A DNA stretch of 64,000 bases. It comes from Atherinomorus stipes (Eukaryota; Chordata; Actinopteri; Atheriniformes; Atherinidae). Shown one piece after another: positions 35,041 to 46,009 of this stretch (the stretch's first letter is position 1; each line of letters opens with the position of its first letter). The notes beneath the pieces were generated by a model. It was given only the letters and a program-made list of their open reading frames with translations, searched no databases and was not told the DNA's origin. The translations under genes and the position numbers were made by a program. The stretch covers positions 123,361-187,360 of the forward strand of contig JALJCO010000109.1 of NCBI GenBank assembly GCA_023101725.1, given 5' to 3'.

Positions 35041-35166
35041 GGCGAGTCAGTGAATGTTAAAGTGGACGGAGGGGGCGTGGCTTCATTTTTTTCCCTAACA
35101 CCTCCCATTATCTATTCTGGGTGCAGGGAGGTTCCCCCTCAGCTTTTGTGAGATGCAGGCAAGTGG

Positions 35167-35203
<37 letters not shown>

Positions 35204-38200
35204 CCCTCTGTGTCTGTTTACATGTATGTCTCTCGCCCTCCTCCTCCACCCTTCCTGTGCAGTGAGCGTTCACTGCTCGCTGGCCAACTCTGCGCCCAGG
35301 AACCCTTTGTCCCCAGCTCATCCCACACTGCCTTTTACTTTGTTTATTTATTGCGGTTATTTTATTTTACCTCACCATTTTTATTTTTTTATTTTTTTAT
35401 GATATAATTTTCTGGTGTAATTTTGGCTCAAGAGGAAATTGTGACATCAGGATTGTTTCCCAAAGGAACAGAAAAAATGCAGGATGTATAACTCTAGTGG
35501 TGCGTTCAGGTCACGTGGGAGGGAAGCGGATAATGGGAAAGATTCCCATGTTTGTGTCAGCATGGACTGAACTGTACTGGCTAATGGTAGCTGGTGGATC
35601 AGGCTGATCATTTGTCATTTAAAGTCGTCCCCCCCCCCCCTTTACTTTATGATTCCTGTAAACTGTAAGGATGCCGGCAGGTTGTTGCTCTGCAAAGCTG
35701 CTGTGGACTTAACTGCATCTCTAATTTCTGTCATCTTTCCATTAAGGCTGTGCGACATACTGATATATCGCGATATGATATTTACATATTGTTATATCGC
35801 GGTATTAGTTGTGCAAATTTTTTTTGCTTTATTTTTTCGTAATGACCCGGCTGCAACTCGACTGACTACAAAGGGGTCACCTGGTTATTTAATAAGGGAG
35901 GGAAAAAATATCGCAATATTTTCATATGCGAAACCATATCTATATTTAAAAACACGGTATCGATCTATTTTATTAATGAAATAAATGAAATTTCATGAAA
36001 TTTCACTTAATACTGCAATATTTTGTAACAGAATGATGAAATCTTGCGGTATTTCAGGAAATTTCATGAGATTTGGTGACAAAATGATGATATCTCGCAA
36101 GATTTCATTAGTAAAACAGATCGATACCATGTTTTTAAATATAGATATGGTATCGACATCTGAAAATATCACGATTTTTCAATATATTGATATTTTTTCC
36201 CACCCTTATTATTTAAACTATCTGGAAGACAGTCCTACCCAAGACTTTTACAGAGAAATCATAAAAACCAGCAACTATCTTTAATTACTTTGATCTAACA
36301 AACATCTCTAACAGTGTTTCATCAGTTCCATCACTGCAGTGGAGCGATACTTTATGATAAACATGTTTCAATACTAAAAAACAGCTGTTTGGTATGAAAT
36401 GAAACTTTCAGACAAATTAGGGTAAAAATACTGGGATATATTGTATATTGTCATCTAAAATAGATATATGGTGATATGATATTTGATCCATATCGCCCAG
36501 CCCTACTTTCCATCAAGCCAAAAAGAGATTAAAAACATTTTGACCGTTGAACAGAAGTGTTTGCACATCTCTTTGTTTCCCTGAGTGTTTGTAGCTGAGG
36601 AAGAAAAGCCTCCCTCACCTGTAAACCCCTTTCAAGCATGTTCTGCCGTCTGTGACGGACGGCATCCAAACGTGCCGGTGTCGAGTCCGAATGAGCTCCC
36701 TGCTGCAAACCGTGACCGCGTTCCTTCAGGTCTGACCTGTAATTTTAATACTTGCAGCCCAGCCTGAGCTGCTGCTGTCACACCAGCAGCCCTCACTCAG
36801 CTGGTTCGCCTATACGAGTGTAGACACACACTGATGTGGGGCTGATCCGCCTCAGTTTGAGTCCATTACCGAAGAGGAACGTCTTTTTTGTGCTGACGAA
36901 GCGCGAACAATGTGTAATACACTGCAAAAACTCAAATCTTAGAAAGTATATTTTTCTCATTTTCAGTCAAAATATCTCATCACACTCAAAATAAGACAAA
37001 ATTACTTAAAGAGAAGCATTTCAGTGACATATAGGATCTTGTTTTAAGGCAATGCATCTTATTTTAAAAAAATATCAAGAAAATTTTGCTTGTCTCATTG
37101 GTAGAATTTTTTTGCTTATTACAAGCAAAAAAAAACTTTTTTCTTAAACTTATTTTAAAAGTGGCAAAAAAATTCAACCAATGGGACAAGCAAAATTTTC
37201 TTGATAAGATGCATTGTCTTAAAACAAGTTCCTTTATCTCACTGAAATATTTATCTTTAAGCAATTTTGTCTTATTTTGAGTGAGATTTTGACTAGAAAT
37301 GAGAAAAATTTACTTGGTAAGATTTGAGTTTTTGCAGTGTAAGGACTTAATCTAACACGTGATAAGCTGTTCAGATCAACAGATTTGCATTTGTGAATAA
37401 ATTGATACTGAAGGAAGTGATTGTTGGACAGATATTTGTCTATAAAATATCACCTTTTCTAAAAAGAAAAAAGTGGAAACTGATTGAAATTGGTTTCCTG
37501 ACATCATTCTACGCCTCGATTCTTGTTTGTTGCGAATTATGTGTGAGAGGAAAACGAGATGTAAAAACTTGCTGAGTTGCTTCCAATCGTCCGCAGGTCG
37601 ACCACGTAAACGGACCGCCGGCGGCCATGGAGCAGAAGCCGTGCATCGAGTACCACGACCTGGAGGCCGCCGAGGCGCTCGTCAGCATGAGCTTCTGGTG
37701 TCAAAGGCAACACAAGCCACGCCCACTGACCCCCACCTCAGACTCCTGCGACTCCATCCAGCTCCACCCAGAGGGGGGGGATACTCCTAAAGACCTGATC
37801 GCCCTGTCCTCGCTGGTAAGACCCCCGCTGAAGTCAGACATGAACGAAGCTGTCGTCGTTTTTAATGAAAAACAAGATTCACAACCAGGAAACTGTTCGT
37901 ATCTTTCCTCTTATTGGTGAACAAGGGATGCACGATATTGGAATTTTGGCCGATATCCAATCTGCCGATATTTTAAAACTCATGTTGCCAATAACCAATA
38001 TTGATACCGATATTAAAGCTGAAAAAAAAAAGCAGTCATTGCAAATAGCAATGACTTACACGTTTCCGACACTTTGAAAAATATTGATACACTAATATAT
38101 CGCGATATTTTCATATGTCGATATCAAATCGATATTTAAAAACCTGGCATCGATCTATTTTACTTACAAAATCTTGCGAGATTTCATCGTTCTGTTACAA

Positions 38201-41200
38201 ACTCTCGCAATATCTCGTAAATTCTCACGAGATTTTTTTAGTAGAATAGATCAACACTGCATTTTTTAATGTCAGTATGATATCAGCATATGAAAATGGC
38301 GCAAAATTTTCGTGAATTCCCCGGGAAATTATGTAACAGAACAATGAAATGTTGCAAGATTTGGTATCGGCAAATGAAAATACCACGATTTTTCAGTGTA
38401 TCGACATTGTTTCCCATCCCTATTTTTCAAAGCGTCGGAAACGGATAACAGAACTGCTATTAGCAATGACTGCTTTTTTTTTTAGCTTTAATATCGGTAT
38501 CAGTATTGAGTTTTAAAATATCGGCATATCGGATATCGGCCTAAATTCCTAAATCTTGCATCCCTAGTCTGAAACTGACATCAGAACTTGCGAGAAGGTC
38601 CCTCCTGCAGCTTTCAGGACGAGGCAGAGTCGGATATTAGGCGGGGTCGGGCATCTGACTCCACCCACATCACCGTTTTAAGTCGTTTATTCTAACCCCC
38701 CTATCCTAAACTACTCCAACCAGAGTATCTGGCCACGCCCATCGGATGCCCAACACCACCCAGTATCCAACTACTGCAAGCCACCGGCAGGAGCACCTGG
38801 AAGCTGCAGGTGAACCCTGTACTGCCCTCTGGTGGCTGCATTTGCAAACAACTACACTACTGCTCAAAAGTTTGGGATCACCTTCCCATTCAGTGGGAAA
38901 AGTGATCCCAAACTTTTGAGAGGTAGTCGTGGCAACGTAAGGGACCCATAAAAGTATGAGGGCAGTGACATTTGAAATAAACGTACCTATTTAAGTTCGT
39001 GAAGGGAGCATAAATGAGCCTGAAAGAAGACATTTGTTTGTAATAGGCATGTGTCGGTGTGATAACCTTGAGCTAAAATATCACGGTTTCACGGTATACC
39101 ATGGTATCATGACTACGCTCTTAAATATTGTTTTTAAAGGAATATTCCGCCCACAGAATGATGTAACTTTATCTTCCACCCCCCCTCATGGTGAGAAAGA
39201 CTCTGCAGCACTTTTTTAATATCTCAAATGCAGCCGGCGATCAGGAAGGCTTCTCGTTTCCCCCCAACTTTTATATAATGGAGTTCACTGGGGTCCGAGC
39301 CAAAAAGGTCCATAAAAGTCCACAAAAACGTGTCAATATTCCTCCATACTGCTCGTCCAATGTAATCCAAGTGTCCTGAGTGGGTAGCGTCCAGAATTTA
39401 CTGGAAACGACGTCATTGAGTAGATTTTTAGAGCCTAAACAGTACTACATCAGTACTACAGCTTACTTTCATGAAGCACACATAAGCGCATTCATGAAAC
39501 TACGGAAGCCTCAGCGTTCAGAGCCTACTCTGCGATAATACAAGCATAGAAGAAGAAATTAGTTGTTTACATTGTGCTAAGAGCGACAGAGCTGCAGACA
39601 AACCGGGACAAACACAAGAGGCTCCAAGAGGGGTTGATATTGATTTAAAACAAAGAAAGAAAGAAAAAGAGAACGCGCGATCTCGTCTGCCGCGGCTTCT
39701 GTAGTTTCGTGAACGTGCATCAGTGTGCTTGCAGGAGATGCGATGTAGTACTGATGTAGTACTGATGTAGTACTGTTTAGGCTCTAAAAATCTACTAAAT
39801 GACGTTTCCAGTAAATTCTGGACGCTACCCACTCAGGACACTTGGATTACATTGGACGAGCAGTATGGAGGAATATTGACAAGTTTTTGTGGACTTTTAT
39901 GGACCTTTTTGGCTCGGACCCCGGTGAACTCCATTATATGAAAGTTGGGGGGAAACGAGAAGCCTTCCTGATCGCCGGCTGCATTTGACATATTAAAAAA
40001 GTGCTGCAGAGTCTTTCTCACCATGAGGGGAAGTGGAAGATAAAGTTACATCATTCTGTGGGTGGAATATTCCTTTAATGGTGTTGGCATGTGACGTGAA
40101 TTTACCGCCACCAACTGGGAGTGTTCGTCAGGACGGGCGGCGTACACCTGACTAACACTCTCCCTGTGTTTGATAAGACAGGATGAAGTTCATAAGAAGG
40201 TATGACGGTAAACGTAGCGGTTTTCACGCGGCTCCGTTTTTATACGGTGGTATATCGGGAAACCTGCACATCGCTAGTTTGTACGAGCGGTCGGTGAACG
40301 AGGATCGTTGTGAAATGTCCGTGTTACTGCTGATGACTGCCTCTGGTCTCCGTTTATGACGATGACGTGTTGCTGTTCTTCCTCAGTGTATGACTCCGCC
40401 TCACAGTCCCAGCTTCACCGAGGCCTCCACCACGGCTGTCCTCACCACCACCTCCGCCCCAAGCTCCCCACCCCCCACCCCCCACCCCCCACCCCCAAAC
40501 AGGTCTTACTCTGCCCCAGTCTTACCGCCTGCTCCGCCATCCTCAGCAACTTCCATACTTGCCTCCCGCAGCCTTCCTCCACCTCTTCCTCTTCCTCCTC
40601 CCCCACCACAGAGACCTCAGCACTTCCGCCTCACTCCGAGTGTTTGGCTTCAGCCAGCAAAGCGATGGCCACCAGCGTCATCCGCCACACTGCCGACCGC
40701 CTCAGCCTCCCTGCAGCTCCGGCCCCCCCCCAGCAGACAGAACCCTCCTCCATGTTCCACATGGAGACCACAGAGACGCCTCCTGAGGAGAATCACGCGC
40801 CTCCTCCGACCGCCGACACCTTGTCTCCTCCTCCCTCCTCGGTGTCTCCGCCTCACTCCGCCCCCGCGGTCCCCTCCTCTTCGGTCCTCTGCCAGGTGTT
40901 CCCCGTGAGCAGCCGGACCGGGATGATCTCCGCCTTCGTCCAGGCTCCGGTTCAGGTCCAGACCCAGGGAGGACCCAAGCCCATCCTGCCCCAGTCTCCG
41001 GCTCCAGGGTTCACCCAGCCCCTGCTGGTGGGCTCCGCCGTACCGCAGGGAACTGTCATGTTTGTGGTACCTCAGGCGCCCGTCTCCCAGCAACCGCAGG
41101 GCCCGCAGACTGTAATGACGCTGGGGAACACCAAGCTCCTCCCCCTGGCCCCCGCCCCCGTTTACATGCCGTCAGGAGTGAACGGCGGCGCCTCGCAGGC

Positions 41201-44200
41201 CGACTTCTCCCGCAGACGAAACTACGTCTGCACCTTTCCGGGCTGTAAGAAGACCTACTTCAAGAGTTCCCACCTGAAGGCTCACCTGCGCACGCATACA
41301 GGTACGTGTCAGCCACCTGAGACCACTCAGGGCTCTCTGATTGGTTCCTCTGACCATTAAAGGGATACCAACTTTCATATAATGGAGTTCACTGGGGTCC
41401 GAGCCAAAAACGTCCATAAAAGTCAAAAAAACGTGTCAATATTCCTCCATACTGCTCGTCCAGTGTAATCCAAGTGTCCTGAGTGGGTAGCGTCCAGAAT
41501 TTACTGGAAACGACGTCATTTAGGAGATTTTTAGAGCCTAAACAGTGGAACATCGTAGTTACCCGATGCACATTCATGAGAGTTCACGACACACCCCCGA
41601 CTCTGCCAATAATGCAAGCGTAGAAGAAGAAATTCACTGTTTACATGGACAATAATTCATCTATCCGATTGAAAACTTTCCGATCAGAGCTTCCAGCTGA
41701 CATGTTTACATGGACCGATGGAAAAGGGATCCAATTGGTTGTTTTTATTTGATGGACAGATATGTTCGTAAGAAGAGGGTTTCCTTTTTTATATGTATAA
41801 TCTTTTGACCGTCGAAACTCTGTTAACTCTTTCAGCGGGGATTAATAACACAACCGTACAGTATAACGGGTCGGTACTGGACCCGCGGCTGGAGCACATG
41901 ATCGTGATCAGATCCGCTTTCTGGGGTGGTCCGGTACAGTCCTGTTCTGTTCTGCTCCCACCGTCGTCCCTGAACCTTCGACGTCCACGCGGTTCAAGCA
42001 TCCGCAGAGATAAAATTCCACAGAAACGATCGGAACAAGTGTTTACATGCTCATCTTTTTCTGCTGGTCGGATTAGGGATGTAACGATTACCAGTAAAAT
42101 GGTTAACTGTGATCAAATTACCAATGATCAGTAATATCGTTTCTAAATTTAACTGATTGCTGCACTTTGAAAAACTCCCAGTGATGCTGCTCATTGGCTG
42201 GAAAAGTGGTAGCAGTCGCAGTTTGCAATGATGAATTTATGAAAACATGGTGGAAGGCAAAGAAGGCGCCCACGTGGACGGTTCTCTGGAGATTTTTCCC
42301 CTTCAGAAAGGTCAAAGTAGACATTTGGACCCATTTTGGGTCATTTTTAATGATGTTGAAGGGAATCTCCATAATACCGCCATAAAAATGATAACTGATC
42401 ATTTTGGTCACAATAACCGTGGTATGAAATTTCAACTGACGTGTTTACATGACGCGTTTTAATCTGATCGGCGTTGGATCAGATCAAAGCTGGAGAGGGA
42501 CCCAACTGCAGTCACGGGACGTCGCCATATATCCAATCCAAGCCGGAAGTCCCAATCGGAAGTTTCTTCCCAATCGGAAGTTTCTTTTTTAAGTAACTTA
42601 CTAAAATCTAACCCTAAACACCCGACTACAGTATACACATCAGTTTGCAAGCTGCAGATAGTTACTCTTGGCGGTATTTAACCAACTTCCGCATGAGACT
42701 TCCTGTATGGATTGGATGTATGGCGGCGCCCTTGTCGGTCATCGTAACTGTAGTTAGGTTATTTTGCAAAATTGCGCCATGTAAACGCAGCTACTGTGCT
42801 AAGAGCGAACGAGCTGCAGACAAACACAAGACGGGTTGGATACTGATTTAAAACAAAGAAAGAAAGAAAAAGAGCGCGCGATCTCGTCTGCTGCAGCTTC
42901 CGTAGTGTCGTGAACTCTCATGGACGCACTTCGCGGCAGCTACATGTTCTACTGTTTAGGCTCTAAAAATCTACTAAATTATGGTTTCCGGTAAATTCTG
43001 GACGCTACCCACTCAGGACACTTGGATTACATTGGACGAGCAGTTTGGAGGAATATTGACAAGTTTTTGTGGACTTTTATGGACCTTTTTGGTTCAGTCA
43101 CTGCTGAACTCCATTATATGAAAGTTGGGGGGAAACACCCCCCCCCCCCCCCCCCCCAGATCTCCGGCTGCATTTGAGATACTAAAAAAGTGCTGCAGAT
43201 GATGATATACGATATATCCCGATATTTTTACCTAATTTGTCTGAAAATTTCATTTCATGTCAAACAGCTGTTTTTTAGTATTGAAGCATGTTTAGCATAA
43301 AGGTATCGCTTTAAATGAAAGTAATTAAAGATAGTTTCTGGTTTTTATGATTTCTTCGTAAAAGTCTTGGGGAGGATTGTCTTCCAGGGGTGGGAAAAAA
43401 TATCGATACACTGAAATATCGCAATATTTACATATGCCGAAACCATATCTATATTTAAACTTGCGGTATCGATCTGTTTTACTAATGAAATCTTGTTAGA
43501 TATGATTGTAACGAAATCTCATGAGATTTCACGAAATACCGTGAGATTTCATCCTTACAACATCTCGTGAAATCTCATGAAATTTCATAACAAAATGATG
43601 AGATCTCACGAGATTTCATTCGTAAAATAGATCGATATTGCGTTTTTAAATATAGATATGGTATCGGCATGTGAAAATATCACAATATTTCAGTGAATTG
43701 ATATTTTTACTAATCCTTATTAAATAATCAGGTGACCCCTTTGTAGTCAGTCGAGGTGCAAAAAATACGAAAAAATAAAGCAAAAACATTTGCACAAATA
43801 TCATATCACGATGTCATATCAGTATATCGCACAGCCCTGAGGGTGAGTAGAAAATGAAGACGCATCATGCTGTGGTGTACTATCCCTTTAACATGCTGTC
43901 GTCCTCCGCAGGTGAAAAACCATTCAGCTGTCACTGGGAGGGCTGCGACAAAAAGTTCGCCCGCTCCGACGAGCTGTCTCGCCACCGCCGAACGCACACG
44001 GGTGAGAAGAAGTTCGTGTGCACGGTGTGCGATCGGCGCTTCATGCGCAGCGACCACCTGACCAAACACGCGCGGCGGCACATGACCACCAAGAGGGCGT
44101 CGTCGTGGCCCGCTGAAACTCGGGATCCCGGCAAAGACGCCTTGCTCAAGGGCCAAAGTAGGAGCCCGACGGTTCCCGTTAGCATGCTGGTTCCCGCCTC

Positions 44201-44207
44201 CAACTGA
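33809..44207 (+). CDS. klf11: Krueppel-like factor 11 (TIEG2-like), 4 coding exons, exon 3 frame disrupted as given
   Basis: KLF11 is a nuclear GC-box factor of the TGF-beta-inducible early gene group that represses through Sin3A. Coding exons read: 33809-33826 (short, MLGSCQ), 37597-37815, 40387-41301, 43912-44207. Exon 2 carries the Sin3-interacting helix ([14 protein letters not shown]) and PLTPTSDS. Exon 3 opens with [12 protein letters not shown], then SVIRHTAD, then [20 protein letters not shown] and [10 protein letters not shown]. Three C2H2 fingers follow: finger 1 in exon 3 with KSSHLKAH, fingers 2 and 3 in exon 4 with RSDELSRH and [16 protein letters not shown] and the MTTKR tail favour KLF11 over KLF10. 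Exon 3 starts in one frame and ends in another: its 915 nt is a multiple of 3, while the flanking phases (0 in, 1 out) need one more base modulo 3. The shift lies between about 40430 and 40670, most likely at a (CCCCCCA)n tract. Exon 1 is less certain; the ATG at 37627 also has a strong start context. A klf11a or klf11b label cannot be assigned. Confidence 0.9.
35010..35203 (+). repeat. Two (CT)n microsatellites in KLF11 intron 1
   Basis: CT runs lie at about 35011-35039 and 35170-35200, separated by 130 bases of mixed sequence. Confidence 0.9.
35743..36505. mobile_element. Family K hAT-like element with nested MITE, perfect 8-bp TSD
   Basis: It starts TAAGGCTGTGCGACATACTG and ends TATCGCCCAGCCCTA, flanked by CTTTCCAT at 35735-35742 and 36506-36513. 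A family M MITE (about 35896-36206) sits inside. The copy at 43197-43838 has a MITE at the same interior point. It lies in KLF11 intron 1. Confidence 0.88.
36920..37339. mobile_element. CACTGCAAAAA foldback element, 420 bp, TA flanks
   Basis: The left end CACTGCAAAAACTCAAATCT and right end AGATTTGAGTTTTTGCAGTG are perfect inverted copies. The whole element folds into a long hairpin around AATTTTTTTGCTTATTAC. TA dinucleotides lie immediately outside both ends (36918-36919 and 37340-37341), compatible with a Tc1/mariner-type target. A truncated relative lies at 46340-46545. Confidence 0.75.
37923..38566. mobile_element. Family H hAT-like element with nested family M MITE (KLF11 intron 2)
   Basis: It starts AAGGGATGCACGATATTGG and ends TCTTGCATCCCTA, 110 bases after KLF11 exon 2. 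The MITE occupies about 38082-38425, with the usual flank TTTTTCAAAGCGTCGGAAAC. The target duplication is no longer recognisable. Confidence 0.7.
38859..38925. mobile_element. Short hairpin, Tc1/mariner-like terminal remnant
   Basis: CTCAAAAGTTTGGGATCAC is followed after about 20 bases by its inverted copy GTGATCCCAAACTTTTGAG. The motif resembles ends of fish Tc1-like elements. Only the hairpin remains. Confidence 0.6.
39138..40074. mobile_element. Family T TTAA-flanked inverted-repeat element, 937 bp (KLF11 intron 2)
   Basis: TTAA at 39134-39137 and 40075-40078 flank inverted ends AGGAATATTCCGCCCACAGA and GTGGGTGGAATATTCCT. The arms are about 300 bp. The interior holds GTAGTACTGATGTAGTACTG and AAAGAAAGAAAGAAAAAGAG. 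The two short open frames, one in each arm, are the same repeat read inward. Confidence 0.85.
40466..40499 (+). repeat. (CCCCCCA)n heptamer tract inside KLF11 exon 3
   Basis: Adenines at 40470, 40477, 40484 and 40491 are exactly 7 bases apart, separated by runs of six C. Upstream of the tract the KLF11 frame is the one starting at 40387; downstream the family motif SVIRHTAD is in the frame one base earlier. One unit is 7 bases, that is +1 modulo 3, so a single unit difference is the size needed to reconcile the two frames. It may be a true allele or a base-calling error in the C runs. Confidence 0.7.
41361..43197. mobile_element. Family T element broken by nested insertions (KLF11 intron 3)
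   Basis: It begins after TTAA at 41357-41360 with a short AGGGATA end, then the arm CCAACTTTCATATAATGGAG. The arm returns inverted at about 42950-43196, where it stops against the family K copy. Between lies a GTTTACATGG/CCATGTAAAC-ended insertion (about 41638-42787), which itself holds a hAT-like piece (TAGGGATGTAACGATTACC, 42073, to ATAACCGTGGTATGAAAT, 42428). A run of about 20 C (43138-43157) interrupts the right arm. Confidence 0.65.
43197..43838. mobile_element. Family K hAT-like element, inverted copy with MITE, internally deleted
   Basis: Read in reverse it matches 35743-36505, ending ATATCGCACAGCCCT. A family M MITE (about 43388-43716) is at the same place within it. A segment near 43310 is deleted relative to the other copy. 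It ends about 70 bases upstream of KLF11 exon 4. Confidence 0.7.
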
Positions 44208-45210
44208 CCCGCTCACGGAGCCTACAAGGCCGACTCAGGACTCCGCTCATGGGGGGAGGGGCCACAGATCTGTCACAGCTGGAACCGGGTGTTTCAATCA
44301 GCCCCACCTGCCATATGAAGAGAAAGTTTCCTGTTCTCTGCGGACCCCCACTGCGTTTACAAAACCTCCGAACAGGGTCAGAAAAACCTGTTTTTGTTAA
44401 GATGGCCGTCCTCAGAGTGATGGAAGAAGCACTCAGATCATTTAATCAACTTAAAGTAGGTTACTACTTTTGTATACACGCCACAGTAATTCCAACGATG
44501 GAGAAGTTTTCCGAGTGCTGCCGTAATCCAGACTCCGAGCTGGGACCGCCAGCGACGGGGGCCACTTTCCCGCCTTTCTCAGGACATTTTATCCCACAAC
44601 CACACCCTCACCGCCACAGGAGGAAACGAAGGCGACAGGCTGCTATCAACTACGGACAAAAACCAACAAAACCTGACATTGCACTGGATTTTTAAATAAA
44701 TCTTCCTTGTTTTTATACTCTCCATGTATAATCATGTTTACTTTATGTGTACATGTTACATTTAGGAAAACGTATGCACTCGGTTTATTGTTTGCCAAAG
44801 CTTCTGTATTGTGCTTTTTTTTCTAGCTGACCTTTGTTTATTTGTCTGTCTGTAAATATTGTAAATATATTGATATCTATTTGAATGTTATGTGTATTCC
44901 AGCCTCCATTTATTGACAGTACGAGTTATTGATATTTTAAAAATGTCAGTGGACAGTATTCATCACTGTGATACAACCTGTTATCTTTGCTTTACACATC
45001 TTTTATTATTATTATTATTTAATAAACATTTGTTGAGGAACAGTGCTGTTTTTAATAGCTTGATTTGGCCCATAGTGTAGCCAGTTAAAGAATACCTCAT
45101 GTTATTAAATGTTATTCCTAATAATAACAACTTATATTAGAGTAATCCCATTTCTAAACATTTGCTTGTGGGCAACGATGAACAATATGGCTTTTATAAT
45201 AAAACTTTAC
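44208..45210 (+). promoter_or_regulatory. KLF11 3' UTR with candidate poly(A) signals
   Basis: AATAAA hexamers occur at 44695-44700, 45021-45026 and about 45198-45203 in AT-rich, ORF-poor sequence after the KLF11 stop. ATTTA-type and TGTAAATATTGTAAATATA elements around 44850-44870 resemble AU-rich or PUF-type instability sites common in early-response gene 3' UTRs. Which poly(A) site is used cannot be told from sequence. Confidence 0.5.
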
Positions 45211-45257
45211 CATAAAAATCTGTGTTGCTTTCTTACTCTTCTAGCTGTTGTCTTTAA

Positions 45258-45757
45258 AGGTGCAGTATGTAAGATTACTGACATCTAGTGGTAAAGATGG
45301 GTATTTGAAGGAAGGTTTTCTTTCAAATGTCTTCATATTCCAGCACTGTTGTGGATGTACGGTGGCTGTTAGAGGCCAAAATTCTCCCCAAACATGTTTT
45401 AATCTGTGAGTGGATCTGAGTAACATTTTTTTAATATCTTTTATGACATTATTGATCCTAAATAATGCTTTAACTCCCATTAAACAAAGCGGGTACAGCA
45501 GTTTTAAAGTTCAGAGGGTTCTTATTTTACACACATTGTTTTGTCCATTCAGGGACACTGTAGTAAAAATGGTGGAACAAATATGGCAGCCTCCATATGT
45601 GCACCACCCAGCAAGTAGATATAAATGAGTCATTCTAAGAAAATAAACGTATAACAGCTGTTCTAGTGCAGCGATTACACATCAATAGAAACACATTTTT
45701 GAAATTATTTATCACATTTTTCTGCCATTGACCTTTGATTTTTTACTTACTGTACCT
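45258..45757. mobile_element. TTAA-flanked AGGTGCAGTATG element, 500 bp
   Basis: TTAA at 45254-45257 and 45758-45761 flank ends AGGTGCAGTATGTAAGAT and, inverted, AGGTACAGTAAGTAAAAA. It carries ACTGACATCTAGTGGTAAAG, shared with the fragment near 30980. It lies downstream of KLF11. Confidence 0.75.
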
Positions 45758-46009
45758 TTAACAAAGATTTGGAGCATTTTGGGAATTGATTTTAACCCTT
45801 TCATGCCACACATATATTTGATTTGACTTTATGAGTCAAGGACAAGTATCGGACTGTACAACAGGGCTCAAAGCCATTAAACCAATCCTAGGCGGGGGTC
45901 ACACTGCAACGGTTGGTTGGAGTTTTATGTTTATTTAATGGAAAATATTCAAATATAAAATGTAAAAGTGATATGTATAAACTAAAACATAACAAATAGC
46001 CTGAATTAA

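Noticed and set aside
39188..40024. Paired open frames beginning [11 protein letters not shown], also present near 9259-9453
   Set aside because: They are the two inverted arms of the family T transposon read inward; no known domain and present wherever the repeat is.
40503..40546. Hidden 44-nt intron in KLF11 exon 3 that would reconcile the frames
   Set aside because: Shorter than known functional vertebrate introns and with weak splice sites; the alternative acceptor at 40571 gives 69 nt and does not change the frame.
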